Origin: Anthopleura xanthogrammica
Taxonomy: Eukaryota > Cnidaria > Anthozoa > Actiniaria > Actiniidae
Direction of reading: 5' to 3'
Assembly (NCBI GenBank): GCA_964019055.1
Contig: OZ025206.1
Span: 25,974,906 to 26,038,905, forward strand
Length of the DNA stretch: 64,000 bases
The notes under the pieces were generated by a model. It was not told the origin of the DNA, ran no database searches, and saw only the letters and a list, made by a program, of their open reading frames with translations. Position numbers and translations under genes: made by a program. Positions 1 through 20,450 of this stretch are shown here, piece by piece; the stretch's first letter is position 1; every line of letters starts with the position of its first letter.

Positions 1-657
1 TTGTAAACCTCCAAATATATCTTAAAATTAACTGTTCAATACAATGATCTGATATGCATCCAACTAAACGGGTCTCAGAAAATGTTAAAATCAATATCTG
101 TAAATATTTCCTTAATTATATGGATTATATATTCTCAAATATTCTGTATTATGTACAGCCAGGCGCAGTCCTTTAACATTCTGGATTCTTATTCTACATT
201 TGCGACTAAAAAAATCACGTGTGGATTTTAAGTAAAAAAATAATTTCTTGCGTGTGTACATCCTCATTGAAGGAGTTATATTTGAATTGCTATATGACGA
301 GTAATATATATTTTACTACAAATGTATTTTTCCTTGGCCTATAATTTAAAAAATAGGTTTTCCGAAAAACGAGAGTACGTAATTTGTCGCTTTTCGCCCA
401 TTTCTCTTTACCGGAATTTGAAATAAATCTAAAATTTCACCTTATAACACTGGGGACCATAGATCATAGATTAGGAAAAACCGACCAAAGAAAACGGGCG
501 CCATTTGCACTGAAAGGTCACATGACCCTACTCCCTTAAAGCCAATACATTTCCGCTACAAATCTTCATAAAATCTTCGATTTAGAAACTTCACCACCTT
601 ACTTATATTCAAGTACTATTTTCATTTCTGTTCATTTTTGCACAACTTCTCATCAGT
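1..657. other. AT-rich non-coding stretch, nothing recognised
   Basis: I see no ORF with protein-family features, no splice-bounded exon and no clear repeat here. It lies downstream of the 3' end of the minus-strand kinase gene. Confidence 0.5.
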
Positions 658-837
658 GGAAACGATGCTCCTTTCCGTAGTCTTCCCACAATCCCTTATG
701 ATCCCAGCGCGAGCTCGAGGTCAGGGTACAATTTGCATAAAAATGTATAAAAAATATGCAAATTTTACCCTGACCTCGAGCTCGCGCTGGGATCATAAGA
801 GATTGTGGAAAGACTACGGAAAGGAGCATAGGTTTCC
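658..837. repeat. Long near-perfect inverted repeat (MITE-like)
   Basis: The left arm (658-742) and right arm (755-837) are reverse complements with only a few mismatches; both contain GCGCGAGCTCGAGGTCAGGG. The spacer is about 12 bp. The small ORFs on both strands are mirror images of each other and are not genes. Confidence 0.85.
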
Positions 838-916
838 AATTTTCAGGAGATTGAAAGTCTTTTAATTTTACCTCCAAATTGAGCTGCTTTGAAGTGACGT
901 GAAAGGGGCATATAAG
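838..916 (-). mobile_element. Half copy of a palindromic MITE (ATAGACCCC family)
   Basis: It contains the family signature CAATTTTCAGGAGATTG followed by CTCCAAATTGAGCTGC and ends near GGGGCATAT, a decayed GGGGTCTAT end. Full copies are at 48272-48408 and 53000-53135. It abuts the inverted repeat at 658-837, which may have inserted into it. Confidence 0.6.
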
Positions 917-2030
917 GTGGGTAGGATCACATGACCCGTCAGTTCAAATAGCCTATTGGCAGTAAGTGATTATTGCCTAAATACTCTACTATCAAGGATG
1001 AACAGACAAGGATCTTTGACCTTGGAACTACTCCAACACCATAAGAATGTCTATGTGATACTCACATGGTGTTTAGCTCACAATTAAACTTGATGTAATT
1101 TATCTGTTCAAGCTTTGCGGTAGAATTTACCATCAAACAAGATTTTCATGTCCGTGAGCAAAAACAATTTGCAAAAATGTCTACATGCCCTAAACCTCAC
1201 TTAAGTGTGCAGGTGTAAACAAAAGATCTCATGCGAGGCTGACGATATATCTGGCAAGATTACCCACAATTACACTAATATAGCATAACAAATAACCTTA
1301 TTACATATATATTTTCCTTCAAAATGAAAGGAATACCTTCTAATATTGAACAAAAATTATTGGTGAACTACCGATATTTACGTACTTGTGTTTTGTGGTT
1401 TGGGCTACCTGTGGCCAGACAGGTATCCGGCAAACATTATCATTATTATCAAAATATATTTTGGGACTTTGAAAGGCCTAATAAAACTATCAATGTAGCG
1501 CTAATGCGATGACCTGCCAGTCTAACGGAATGTCTCGGTGGTAATTCCAGTATTTTTTTCCCTTCCAGGCACAGCAACTGCTTGGAGTCTACGGCAATCT
1601 CCAATTATGTTTTTTTTGTTCAAAAGCAAAAATCGAACTTCAGAACTACAGACAGGAGTCCAGAAAGTAAAAGAGAATGCCGTACAATTAAAGAACTAAA
1701 CTTTTGAAAGAAATAACTCGAACATTCTCTGAGCTATCGAAGTTTAGAAACAGCAAAATTTGCAATGAATGTATTTTTCTCTTCGACAGTTGTAACGTAA
1801 CTTTTTGGTTCTGAAAAGCAAGTTTCCCTGAAAATATTGATTGAACCAAACGCTCTAAAATGTGCAGTAGTTACTAAACAAGATATACTCTTTTGATATC
1901 GAACAAAATGACTATGCTTGTCTGTAGTTTGAAGTTTGTTTGTGCTATGAAATGAGTCAAGAACGACATCAACATAGATCACCCATTTGTTCAATCAAAA
2001 GGCCATGGAGTCAATACATACTCTACTCAT
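917..2030. other. 3' flank of the PAK-like gene; no gene seen
   Basis: It probably includes the 3' UTR of the minus-strand kinase, whose stop codon is at 2031-2033. No coding signature or clear polyadenylation signal was found by eye. Confidence 0.4.
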
Positions 2031-9756
<7,726 letters not shown>

Positions 9757-12700
9757 ATGGATTTTGGATCAGAAATCAGCACAAAAATTAAGGTAAGAAG
9801 ATCTATAACGAGAATTTATTAACTGCTTGAGTCTTAGGATTTATATTTAGGGAAATCAAATCCTTTGAAAACCATGAAATTTGATTTATTTTTCGGATGA
9901 TCTCAGAGTTCTCCACAGCATCTCGTAATAACAACGTTGATCATGAACTGCTCGTTCATTACATGTAAGCTTATGTAGTCAGAGTGAATCTAGTAAGATT
10001 TGTGTTGACGTTTATGAATGAATTCTCTTCCAAAGGCAGCAATCAAGTCCAAATTACAAGATTTAGGTTCTTATGTCGGTAAGTGAGTCTTATATTTGGA
10101 AATTTGACTAAGTTAGATTATGTCAATCTAAGCTTTGTTTTGTATCGTGAAGTGATTATCTTAATAAAAACGTTTTTATATTGAAACTTACTATCTGAGA
10201 AGCAATGATTTAAGTCCAGAACACATAGAACTAAGGATTGGTATGTCCTGTAAGTCTAAAAGCATCATGGGATGTCTGGGGGGGGGGGGGGGGGGGGGAC
10301 GATGATGACTGGGTTAAATCCACTCTATTATCGCTTGATCAAAGTATTATCTTAATGCTGGAGAATCCGTAAAAATCTCTGATGACAAAAAAGAGAACTA
10401 CACATAAAACAAACTCAATTCTTTGATTGCATGTTACATCACCGTGGCCATGTTGGTGGTTTTCAACAAACGATTTCTCATTAGCATCCATTGTTAATAC
10501 CAACAACAATATCTTTGTCATTTGACTCTCTTGAGAATGCTTGCAATCCATCAACTCACACTTATTATGCGGTTCAGACGAGGATTGATCCTGCAGGCTT
10601 AGGCATGGACTAGTACACAGCTGTGAGTGCTGTAGCAGCGCATGCCACCCATGCTACCCACTTGCAAGCTTTTATCTTTTGAATACTGTTAATTAAACTA
10701 ACTACTAAACTGTGTAATGACGCAGATGATGAGTTACCTGAATACATCATGGTGATGCTGGGGAATAAAAGAAGTAAAATACAGATGACTGAAGATTTGA
10801 CATTATTTCTTGGTGATAACACTATAAAGTTCATTGACTGGTAAGTGAGAACTTGGAGGTAAACTAGAAAAAAAAACTCTCTTATCACAGGTTAGAATGA
10901 TCATGGAATGACGGCAAGTCCAGAGATCAAACCTATCATTACAATAGTAAGAGATGGTGGAGGGGGACATTGGAGGGTCTTGAACACTGCAACACTGCCA
11001 AAAAAAAATCAGAAACCACCATATCACTGCATGAAAAAATCAACAAAGTACTGACACTGCAAAGGTCAAAAAGTTTAAATACTTTGACATTTATCTTGAA
11101 CAGGACACCGCAACACCACAATCAGTCAGATCATTTCACCTGACATGACTGCATGCTTTATAACGTAAACAACGTTCATCACAAGGTTTGATATCACCAC
11201 AATACTGTGGGAAAAAATCCAAAATCACCACGAGACAAAGAAGCTAACACGGCAACACTGCAATCCTCAATGTCACCCTCATAGTGCATTAGCAGTGCAC
11301 ATCACCCATACTTCCAGTAACTGAATAGGGCTGAGAAAAGGAAAGGATTCATGTCTGGGGATTTTATTTCATAATCACATCTAATAATAATAATAAAAAT
11401 TTAATGTTTCATAATGCATAAACTCCATGGCATGATAATCAAATGCGCAGACATATATATATGATATTTATTCATATCAGGCTGTTTCAGGGTATTAATA
11501 AAAATTTAAAGTAAATTTACCAGTGGCTTACCTTACTGGGATTCTCAATATTCTGCGAACTCTGACATTTCAACGGCTTTTTGTGAAATTGGTTTTTCGC
11601 TGCCGTCAATAAAAACTAATCAGTCGGTACCTTTTATATTTTTGACTGGCAGCAGTGAAAAACCAAATTTCAACTGGAAACTCGCAACTACTGAGTTTGC
11701 AGAATATTGAGAATCGCAGTATAAGAACAACCAATTGTTTCCCTGATTTGAGTAAGAGTGAGACAGATTACAGCAAAAATATACTCCCTAAAACATTAAA
11801 CTTTAAGCTCCGACTATGTGTCAATTTCTGGTATTCCATTATTTAATTCAATTCTATTTGAATAATAATTCTTGAAGTGTGATAGTAAAGTTCATTTTTT
11901 TGTTTGATAGGTTATTGAATCTCGTGGATAAATTAAAAGATGTAACAAGTCTGATTGGTAGGTAACAATAGACCTTTTGTATTACAATTGCCTGGCTATG
12001 CCTGTGAAGATTGGAAGGAAAACTGAAAACTAAGATGTAAACTTCAAATTAAGTGGAGCATAAAACAAAGAAAGAAAAAATATTAACTCAGAAATAATGC
12101 CAAGTGTAGCAAGCATATTTGAAACCAAGTATACTGTGTAGCTAGTATTGGTAAATATTATAATATAATCAAGCTAGGCAACAATTAATGAATTTTTTAT
12201 TGTTTTTAGACTCCCTTCCCTCTGACAACACCATAGTGGCATCTGATGGTACTTTGAATGATAGTAAAGTTGAATCAAAACCTGAACAAAATACTAAACA
12301 AACTGAAACCAGAGATAAGAAGAAAAGCTCAAAAACCACTAGTAAAGAACATATTCAACTAAAGTCTGGGAAAAGTGTCCAAAGCAGAATTGAGAGTAAG
12401 TGAATTAGAATTATTGTGGAAAAGTATGGTGTCCATTATGGATCAAAGTAATCTTGTATATTGTGATAATGACTAGTGGTTACTAGTTGGGACTGTAGCG
12501 TAGGTGTGTTGAATATAACAAGTGGATAAAAAGGAAACTGTACTAACGTTAGTCCTTCATCCTTTGTCTTTTCCTCTGATGGACTAATGTCCAAAATTTG
12601 TGAAGCATTCTGGTAGTAGTATAATACCTGTATTTCTTTATTTCAAGAATTTGATATTTTCACATGTGAAAATAACATGTTATTTTCACTTGTGAAAATA

Positions 12701-15700
12701 TCATAACTATGGTTACATACTTCTTATAGCAGAAAAAAAGCTTGCAAAAGCTTTCTTTTCTTTTTCATTGACAATTATATAATAAACAGGATATTACATG
12801 GGTGCGCAGAGATACAAATTTTATCTTTTCAACACTCAAAGATAAAATTTGTATCTCCGCGTGCCCATGTGATATCCTCTACTGTATATATGCCAGACAT
12901 ATTGACCGGTGTATGACTGGCTGTTATTTTGAACCCCGTATTGTCATTATTACATTATAGAGTCCCATGGTACCAGCAATAGTGTTAATAAGCAAGGAAA
13001 CAGAAAAAGAAAAATCTCTGAGTCAGATGACGAAGAAACTCCACTGAAGACACAAATGCCAAGTGTTGTAAGGGTACAGGAAAAAAGGTAAAAATGTACT
13101 CACTAAATTTCTTGTCCAAGATCAGGAGAGTGTTGTAGTTACTCTTTTAAAAAAATATAACGATTTGCTGTATTTTGAGAGAAATTATGACAATTTTGAC
13201 AAAAACAAAAAATCTCTCTTCAAGGGGCACTTGGATGAAAATCAATGAAAATTGGAAATGACTTGAAACTTGGTTAAACTTATCTACATGGTCCCAATAG
13301 TAGCTAAGCTACATATTTTCTTCACACTCAAAAGTGGCAGATACATTTTTTCTTTTAGAATCTAATATTAATAAATTGTGAGTAAATGACGTCAACCCCA
13401 TTGTTCTTTTAGCATTTAAACCAAAAGTTTGCAACTGCAAGTGGCTCCCAGGCAAAATTTTTTGCCAACCTGGTTTTCATAATCATAATTGAGTCACATT
13501 ATCCTCAAGTACTTGAATTATTGGAACTTTCAAATATAAATTGGGGCATTTTCATCCAAGTGCCCTTTTCACTAGTTATTAATTTTTTTCCAATTTGTTT
13601 TTCGTATTTTAACATAAAAATGATTTATCTCTGCATGTAACTTGTTTGTCTCTTTTGGTTAACCAAAGAAATATATTTTCTTTTTCTTTCTTAGACCCTC
13701 CCTTCCTCCCTCAAAACAAGCAACAAGTTCATTACTCAAAAGAGCAGTTGCCGAAGCACACATGTCAGTAACCAAAGTGAATCCTCCACACAGTCACATA
13801 TATGACCCTACATCTCCTCCTTCACCTATCAAAGTTCACAGTATAGAAGAAAAACGACAACAAAAAGAAATACTCCTTCGACAACACCGTGAACTTCAGA
13901 AAAAGTTAAGAGAAAAAGAGCGGGAAGGAACTGAAGAGGACGAACACAAAATTGATGATTATGAAAATGATTTACCCAGTGACGAAGTAAAAGATACGGA
14001 TGTAACACCTAATGATAACCATCAAGTACCTTCCAGAAATGCAGAAGTAGAGAATGAACCAGTAATTGAGCTGCAAGTATCAGAAGCAGAAGCACTAGAG
14101 TACAGCTCAGAGAATGTCAAAGGGGATACTCGTATTGTTGCTTTTGCCAACAGTCAGACAGCGAAAGACACAGAGGAGGAGGAGAAACACAAGCGACGAA
14201 AAAAGCGTGCAGTGAAATCTAGGTTGGTGTTTATGTTACATCGAACATATCTGTGTGGAAGTTGAGGTTTTGTTACCTATTTCATATTGCTAAGATAAAT
14301 ATCTTGTATAGTGTGAAAGTAACAAATGTACAGTAGCAGGTATAAGATTATTATAAAATGACCGCCCATTTTTTGATAGCCTCCCACTGTGATTTTCATA
14401 ATTACACAGACACCAAAGTTCAAATATCAAATGAATGTGCAAAACGACGATTTTGCTTCCATCAATCAAAAATAATCATTCGGTACCTTTTATATTTTTG
14501 ATTGGCAGCAGTGAAAAACCAAATTCCAATGGGCAACTCACAACTTCTGAGTCCGCATAATAATTATGAAAATCTCAGTAAATTTTAGATGAAATCCGCA
14601 TACAGTAGCAACCCCAGCCCTGCAACCAATACATTATCAATGGTCCCTAAACAATTGTTTTACATCTACAGGGATCGTCCTAGGAGTCCCAAGTTCATAG
14701 TGACTCTAGATGGTGTAGATAGTGATTTAGAAGACAAGTACGAGAAGCAAGCATCAAAGAGATCAAGACACAAAAAGCACAAGTCAGAGTTTGATGATTA
14801 TATTGAAGTAGATACATCCAATATGCCAACCACACAAGTAGTTCTTCCTGTGCCTGAAAAGCCTGAATATATGCCACCAGCTGTGGAGAAAGTCATGTTC
14901 AGAGTTGATCCTTGTAGTGATGGTAAGAAGACTATATAATACATTCCTACATTTTGTCTGGCTTGATGGTGCCCTGTCTTGCACAAGGCACGAATTTAAC
15001 GCTCAAAAACTCGCAAAATGCAAGTGAAATTTTGCATTTAGTGAATAAGGAAAAATTTAATTAACCACAGACCAGAATTTGAAGGGCTGAAAAGTTTAGA
15101 AGATTTTGCTTGTGGGTTTAAAAGTTTATTTTGTGCCCTGTTGCAGTGCCAAATTTAGGGTGCGCACAATAAAACCTATGAAACAGTACTAACTATTTAA
15201 ACTACCAAATTCCCTGAAATGTCAGCAGCCTGAACAAAGCAATCCATTGGGTTTATATTTTATATATTTGCATACTTTTATGCCCATTGAATGTGGACAG
15301 TGATGATGTTTGGCATGTGAAGTCTGCAGTTTTAACGATTAATATATCAAAGTTTTCCATATTTGGCTTCAAAAAACTGCAGACTTCACATGCCAAACAT
15401 CACCATGGTCCATATTCAATGGGCATAAATGTATGCAATGCCACATTATCATTTAAAATCGATCCAAATTAAAATCAAATGATCTTTTTTGTGGGAAGCT
15501 GCCGACACTTTGGGAATTCAGTAGTATCACCATCATCATTAACATCACCATCATAATCATCAACAACATCACTGGTACCATCATCATCACCATTGCCATT
15601 ATTGCCATCATCATCATCATCATCATCTGTGGTCACCATCATCACATTACCATTATCATCATTAACGTCAATATTTTCATCATCATTATCATCAACAACA

Positions 15701-18700
15701 TCACTGATACCATCATCATTACACCATTGCCATCATTATCATCATCATCATCATCTGTGGTCACCGTCATCACATTACCATTATCATCATTAACATCAAT
15801 ATTTTCATCATCATCATCATCATCACTATGATCATCTATACTTGACTGTCTTCCTGATTTTCTTTATTTTGATATATTTTGCAGATGAAGAAATGCAGCA
15901 GTATCCGATATCTAGTACTAAACCACAGGAAAGATGTAAATTCTGGCCAGATTGTAGTAATGGTGCAAATTGTCCTTACTATCACCCAACAGCTCCTTGC
16001 AGGTTATTATCTTGAAACTGACTCATGCAGGGCTCGACACTATTTTTTTTAGGTACAGTACTAGTCCCTGGGCTAGTCATTGTGGATAATCACTAGTCCC
16101 AAGGTCTTTTCCCCCACTAGTCCACAGCAAACCTTCACTAGTCTGAGACTAGTAGATGTATATTAGTGCGAGCCCTGTCATGCTTATAAACATTCTTTTA
16201 GTGCTATTGTCTTCATTATAAGCTGTTTTATATTTCTTCTCCTTATGTGGACGTATGATGATTTAATTTATCTTGGTAAATTGTCATCTACAGCTAATTT
16301 ACTTCACGCATGACCAGTAAATCCGAGAATTCAAATGTAGTTTTCAAGTCTTCATATTAACATTTCAAACTTCGATCAACGGCTCCAATATACATGTACC
16401 AAAAAAATTCAGTTAAAAATTAGGTTTTGGACCTGCTATCATGAATGATTGTGATTGTGCAATATTTTCCAAAAGAATTCACTTGCCAACCACATTGTTA
16501 AGTATCAGCTTCAAAATATTTATTTTTTAAATAAAATATTTTGATTTGCCAGAGTTTTGACCATAGTTGGCACCAAGATTTGGAATTTCAAACGAAGCCA
16601 CCAAAACTCCAATCAAAACATTCAAGTTACTGGTCACTCTTGACATAAATTAGCTGTAAATAACAGAAATTTACCAGAAATCTATTGGACAATCCAATAA
16701 AGCGGTGACAAAACCTATTGTTAAAATGGTTTGCAAATTAACCACATGATAGCAATGTCTATAAAAATTATGAACACTATAATATTGATTATTTTGCATT
16801 TTTCAAATCTTATTGTTTAGAACTTTTCCAAACTGTAAGTTTGCCGACCAGTGCATGTTTGTTCACCCTTGTTGTAAATTTGATGGAAGGTAAGTCTCAT
16901 TGTGCTGTTAAATCATGATATAACTTAATAATAATTATGATTTGCTTTAAAATACTTTTTTTACACATTCTTTTCCAGATGTACAAATTTATCATGTCCA
17001 TACACTCATAAACTTAAAACTAAATTGAGAAGTCCAGTGGCAGCTCCAGCACCAGTTATAGGTAGGATAAAATACTGTAAACTTTTGTAAAATAGCTGTA
17101 AGAATAAGAAAATATGGCCACTATATCCAGCTGAGTTGACCTTGTTGAACAAACTCAAGGTCAACCAATCAGAATTGAGGATTTGACATCGTCTTTTCAT
17201 TTATTTTTTCCATTATTCTTCCAAGAGAATGGTTATGAAATACGAGTTCTTCCTTCTTTAAATTAATCGTAAGTGCTAGTCGAACTCATGGCAGAGTTTA
17301 ATTTAATGAACAAGAAAAGTCTACATTGTGTACTGGGAAAATGCTCGAAAAATGCTAACCAAAAATAGTGACCCATAATTCCTTTCGGGGAAGGCGATCA
17401 ACTCAGCTGGATGTATGTGTTTTACTTGGTCTATCAGATTGCACAAGCTTGCATTCTTAATGTGATTGGCCATGCACTGATGTGATCAAAGAGTGTGTAA
17501 AATTAGTGTATTTCAGTATAACAAATATGTCTTAAAACCAAAATTTGAGGCTTGTTTGTGTTTAGTAACATTCTATGCAATACTCAGACCCTGCCAGGGG
17601 GGGTGGGGGGGGGGGGGTGCTGAAATACCAATATATACCTGATATTTTCCCTCTACAATACCAATATTCTTCACTTTCACATGTGACGTCATAGCTAATT
17701 ATGCAAGGTCTCTTTTACTGAAAGTCAGATATACTGGTGGACCACACACTGAATAATCCAAAAATTCTGAACACAAGATATTTTATAACCATAAATATCG
17801 TCTGAGATACCGAATACTGGGGTTAAAAACGCCCTGATAACAATATACCCATAAACTCTTCCCAGGCCTGAATATAAAAGCCTTGTAATAAGCACATGAA
17901 AAATATGGACCATTTCAAAATCCACTTCCTGGAATTAACTTTGCTTATGTATTTTATTTTAGAACCAAAAATTGATGATTCTCTACCGACACTTCCTCAA
18001 TTAACACCCTGTAAATTCTTTCCTGGATGTACTCGGTCAAACTGTCATTTCTTACACCCAAAACCAACTGCAGCAAAGGTTTGTAACTTCATAATTGACT
18101 CTTTTCACAAACATTTATAAGGTTTTAAAGTATTTTTATTGCTGTCATAACCTTGAATGAACCTACATACAATACATTTATCATGTCACTTTCACACGAT
18201 ATTCTTAATTGGCTGAATGCTCTCAGCAAATAAGAAGCGAGATAGTGATTATGATGTATAATAAGAATACTCGAGGTTTCCTTAGAAAGGAATCCCCCCC
18301 CCCCCCCCCTCAAGGAGTAAGGGGTAAGCAAATCAAGGGTGGTATAGTGTTTAGTGCACTCACCTCTGGGGTCTCCGGTTTGATTCCTGGACTCAGCAGA
18401 ATAGAGTTTGTTAGGTGTCTCCCTTGATTTGATGGGTTTTCTCCAAGTTCTCTGAATTTCCTCCATCCACAAAACCTTAAACACTAATTCCCAATTTGAT
18501 CTGTGAGTTTACCATCCCCTAACTATGATCGTTTAATCAGCCCAGAGGTTGTTTTGCAAGTAATTTTTGAGAAATTTAAGACAAACAAAAATGGTTTCCC
18601 ATCATCCATTAGGTATGCCGATATGGTGCTGCATGTTCAAGAATCGACTGCAAGTTCAACCATCCACCTACTAAAGCTGCTTTAAAATGGGTTTCGCCAT

Positions 18701-18841
18701 CATTACATAAAAGGTAACCATAACAACCACGAATAACAACTATCTAGTTTGATGTTCTAATTTTTTTCCTTCTTGTGTTTCAGTGAGAGAGCTTTTGCTG
18801 TTCCCGCGGAAAATGTGACAAAAATGCCAGTTGCTTCGTAA
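9757..18841 (+). CDS. ZC3H14: ZC3H14/Nab2-type nuclear poly(A)-binding CCCH zinc-finger protein, complete, 14 coding exons
   Basis: The family binds poly(A) RNA in the nucleus and limits tail length and export. Exons are 9757-9792, 10036-10078, 10726-10840, 11911-11957, 12210-12395, 12961-13087, 13695-14222, 14672-14922, 15885-16002, 16821-16889, 16979-17061, 17963-18078, 18613-18713 and 18784-18841. They total 1878 nt, 625 aa, with all borders GT-AG and in frame. The first ~85 residues are the PWI-like N-terminal fold (MDFGSEISTKIKAAIKSKL, then DELPEYIMVM, then LTLFLGDNTIKFIDWL). A long Ser/Lys/Glu-rich middle includes basic stretches such as KRRKKRAVK, likely nuclear localisation signals. 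Five tandem CCCH fingers follow (C-x5-C-x4-5-C-x3-H) at about 462-478, 483-499, 502-517, 551-566 and 575-590, all ligands intact. Five fingers plus the N-terminal fold match animal ZC3H14. Start ATG is at 9757. Confidence 0.96.
10278..10298. repeat. Poly(G) tract
   Basis: An uninterrupted G run of about 21 bases in ZC3H14 intron 2. Confidence 0.95.
11534..11721. mobile_element. Palindromic MITE, family F copy 1 (ZC3H14 intron 4)
   Basis: The ends are inverted (GGGATTCTCAATATTCTGC and GCAGAATATTGAGAATCGC). The interior TCGGTACCTTTTATATTTTT is shared with the copy at 14385-14579. Confidence 0.75.
12652..12703. repeat. Palindrome (TATTTTCACATGTGAAAATA core, repeated)
   Basis: TGATATTTTCACATGTGAAAATAACATG pairs with CATGTTATTTTCACTTGTGAAAATATCA in the same intron. 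Each half is itself palindromic. Confidence 0.8.
12789..12878. repeat. Inverted repeat, small MITE-like element
   Basis: GGATATTACATGGGTGCGC at the left end pairs with GCGTGCCCATGTGATATCC at the right end. The arms continue inwards through GATACAAATTTTATC and GATAAAATTTGTATC. Confidence 0.8.
13222..13567. mobile_element. TIR element, ~345 bp (ZC3H14 intron 6)
   Basis: AAGGGGCACTTGGATGAAAAT at the left pairs with ATTTTCATCCAAGTGCCCTTT at the right. There is no coding content. Confidence 0.65.
14385..14579. mobile_element. Palindromic MITE, family F copy 2 (ZC3H14 intron 7)
   Basis: The ends are ACTGTGATTTTCATAATTA and TAATTATGAAAATCTCAGT. It shares the TCGGTACCTTTTATATTTTT core and CAGCAGTGAAAAACCAAATT with copy 1. 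Confidence 0.75.
15271..15435. mobile_element. Palindromic MITE (ZC3H14 intron 8)
   Basis: Arms of about 60 bp; TGCCCATTGAATGTGGAC at the left pairs with GTCCATATTCAATGGGCA at the right, and both contain GATGTTTGGCATGTGAAGTC or its complement. Confidence 0.8.
15525..15837. repeat. Imperfect (ATC)n array with a higher-order duplicated block
   Basis: A block holding CATCTGTGGTCACC and ATTAACNTCAATATTTTC occurs twice, about 130 bp apart, so a longer unit has been duplicated inside the trinucleotide tract. Confidence 0.85.
16028..16178. mobile_element. Short TIR element with internal ACTAGTCC repeats (ZC3H14 intron 9)
   Basis: The ends are CAGGGCTCGACACTA and TAGTGCGAGCCCTG. The interior contains several CTAGTC or ACTAGT motifs. 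Confidence 0.6.
17127..17410. mobile_element. TIR element, family D copy 1 (CCAGCTGAGTTGA ends; ZC3H14 intron 11)
   Basis: It starts with CCAGCTGAGTTGACCTTG and ends with GATCAACTCAGCTGG. The body, including AAGGCGATCAACTC, ACCAATCAGAATTGAGGATT and GAAATACGAGTTCTTCCTTC, is found inverted at 47157-47427. It is non-coding. Confidence 0.8.
18296..18309. repeat. Poly(C) tract
   Basis: A run of C after GGAATCC, in ZC3H14 intron 12. Confidence 0.9.
18336..18510 (+). mobile_element. tRNA-derived SINE, family A (ZC3H14 intron 12)
   Basis: GGGTGGTATAGTGTTTAGTGC and the B-box-like GGTTTGATTCC are followed by TAGAGTTTGTTAGGTGTCTC and the TTTCTCCAAGTTCTC body shared with the other family A copies. Confidence 0.55.
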
Positions 18842-19032
18842 CGTGGTTGTATTGTTAGTGCGTGTGTTGTATGTTTATCGCCAGAGTTTGTCAGAGTTAT
18901 TCTTAAATGATGGGGTGCCTGTTTCAGTTACTGTCAGTGTGTTCCTGGATCCAACTTTTATCATTTTAACCATGTGTGCAGGCGAAGCAGGATGCTTGGT
19001 CTTCCTGTGTAAGGACTTGTGGACACTGTTTA

Positions 19033-19038
19033 AATAAA
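19033..19038 (+). other. Polyadenylation signal AATAAA of the ZC3H14-like gene
   Basis: AATAAA lies about 190 bp after the stop codon at 18839-18841, a plausible 3' UTR length. A second AATAAA occurs near 19134. Confidence 0.6.
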
Positions 19039-19487
19039 GTTTTACTTTAACATACTCTCTCTATTTGTAGAGCCGCGTTTGATCGAAAATTATACGTAGA
19101 AACACATGAAGAAGTTGTTCAAAAGAATCCTTAAATAAAAATTTCAAGACTGAAATATACTTAGTGGTTTCCGAGTTCGTCTCAAATCGTTCTCTGCACT
19201 CTAAAGCCCCACTCACACCAACTAACCTTGCTTATTTATTAATTCATCTATCGCATTTCCTTCATCGTTTGGCCGCCATCTTTATACTTTTAAACTACCT
19301 CCCCATTGCCGGATTTCAAGTCGAGAGGGGCTGGGTACGAGTTCCTAAACTTCGATAATGAAAACATAAAACTCTCGGCTAAAAAGAGCACAACGAGCTA
19401 TACAAACTTCCGAAGCCCTGACGGCTTAGCTCATGCAGAGGTGGTTTCAGCTAGGCCAATAAAATTTAAGTACTCGGAAGTGAATTA

Positions 19488-19697
19488 AATAGACCCTTTT
19501 CGAATATGGCGTCTATGACGTCAAACGAGGAGAATGAGAATGTCCCGGATGTCGAAACCCAATGATTTCCACTAGCAGCATCCGGGACTGGAAAGCCCCG
19601 GATTTCAAAACACAATCATTATCACTCATGACATCCGGGACATGCTCGGACTCCTCGTTTGACGTCATAGACGCCATATTCGAAAAGGGTCTATTTT
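19488..19697. mobile_element. Palindromic MITE, possibly piggyBac-like
   Basis: Arms of about 45 bp: ATAGACCCTTTTCGAATATG at the left and CATATTCGAAAAGGGTCTAT at the right, each continuing through CGTCTATGACGTCAAACGAGGAG or its complement. TTAA flanks the left end, and TTAA occurs one base outside the right end, which fits a TTAA target site. Confidence 0.8.
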
Positions 19698-19863
19698 AAA
19701 CTACGAAAGTCTTCTTACAACCACACCTAAGTTTCTTTAAAACTGTGAAACTCACGCACGAAGACTTTTCTCTGTCTTCAATATGTTGATTACAAGAGAC
19801 GTGCAAAAATGGAGCAATCCATAAAGCATTCGATGTATGGTTTGCAATTATTCCCAAGATATT

Positions 19864-20272
19864 CACCACTTTCACATTCCCATAATGCTTTGCGTTTTGG
19901 GGGGGCAACAACGAGACAAAATCGTTAATATTACCATGAAGATAAATAAGAATTGAAGAAAAAACCTCTACAAACACTTATGCATCTATGATAGATTCTA
20001 TCAGAATTCACAAAAACCAGAAAGAAAGAAATTTGAACAGGTTTACGAGTAAAAGTCATGACATTTCTTGGTAAGTCCATACATTGTCTGTAACACCAAA
20101 CGTTTCATTCTCCCATGCGTGTGAAATTAACTCTGAATAAACTGATACTGGATTTTTCAATGATAATAGCAAATATACTCAACATCTCCACGAAAAGTTT
20201 TGAACTTTCAAATAAGTTTTGCTATTGTTGCCCCCCAAAAACGCAAAGTATTATGGGAATGTGAAAGCGTTG
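19864..20272. mobile_element. TIR element, family E copy 1 (~410 bp)
   Basis: It begins CACCACTTTCACATTCCCAT, then AATGCTTTGCGTTTTGGGGG, and ends with CCCCCCAAAAACGCAAAGTA and GGGAATGTGAAAGCG. An inverted second copy lies at 53983-54406, with matching interior such as CCATACATTGTCTGTAACACC. There is no ORF of note. Confidence 0.85.
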
Positions 20273-20450
20273 AATACATAGAAATCGTTTGTTAATATAG
20301 ATTCAACTAAAATGGCAGCTATATGAAAACCAGCAAAACACTGATTATATCAACTAATGCAAGATTACGGTCCAATATATGGCCTAGTTTCTTTTGGGAG
20401 TGCTATATAATCTGTCAATATTACTGAAGATAGCTATGTCAAAGTTGTTT

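Noticed and set aside
638..877. Mirror-image 75-aa ORFs on both strands
   Set aside because: Both arise from the two arms of an inverted repeat, which gives near-identical frames on the two strands.
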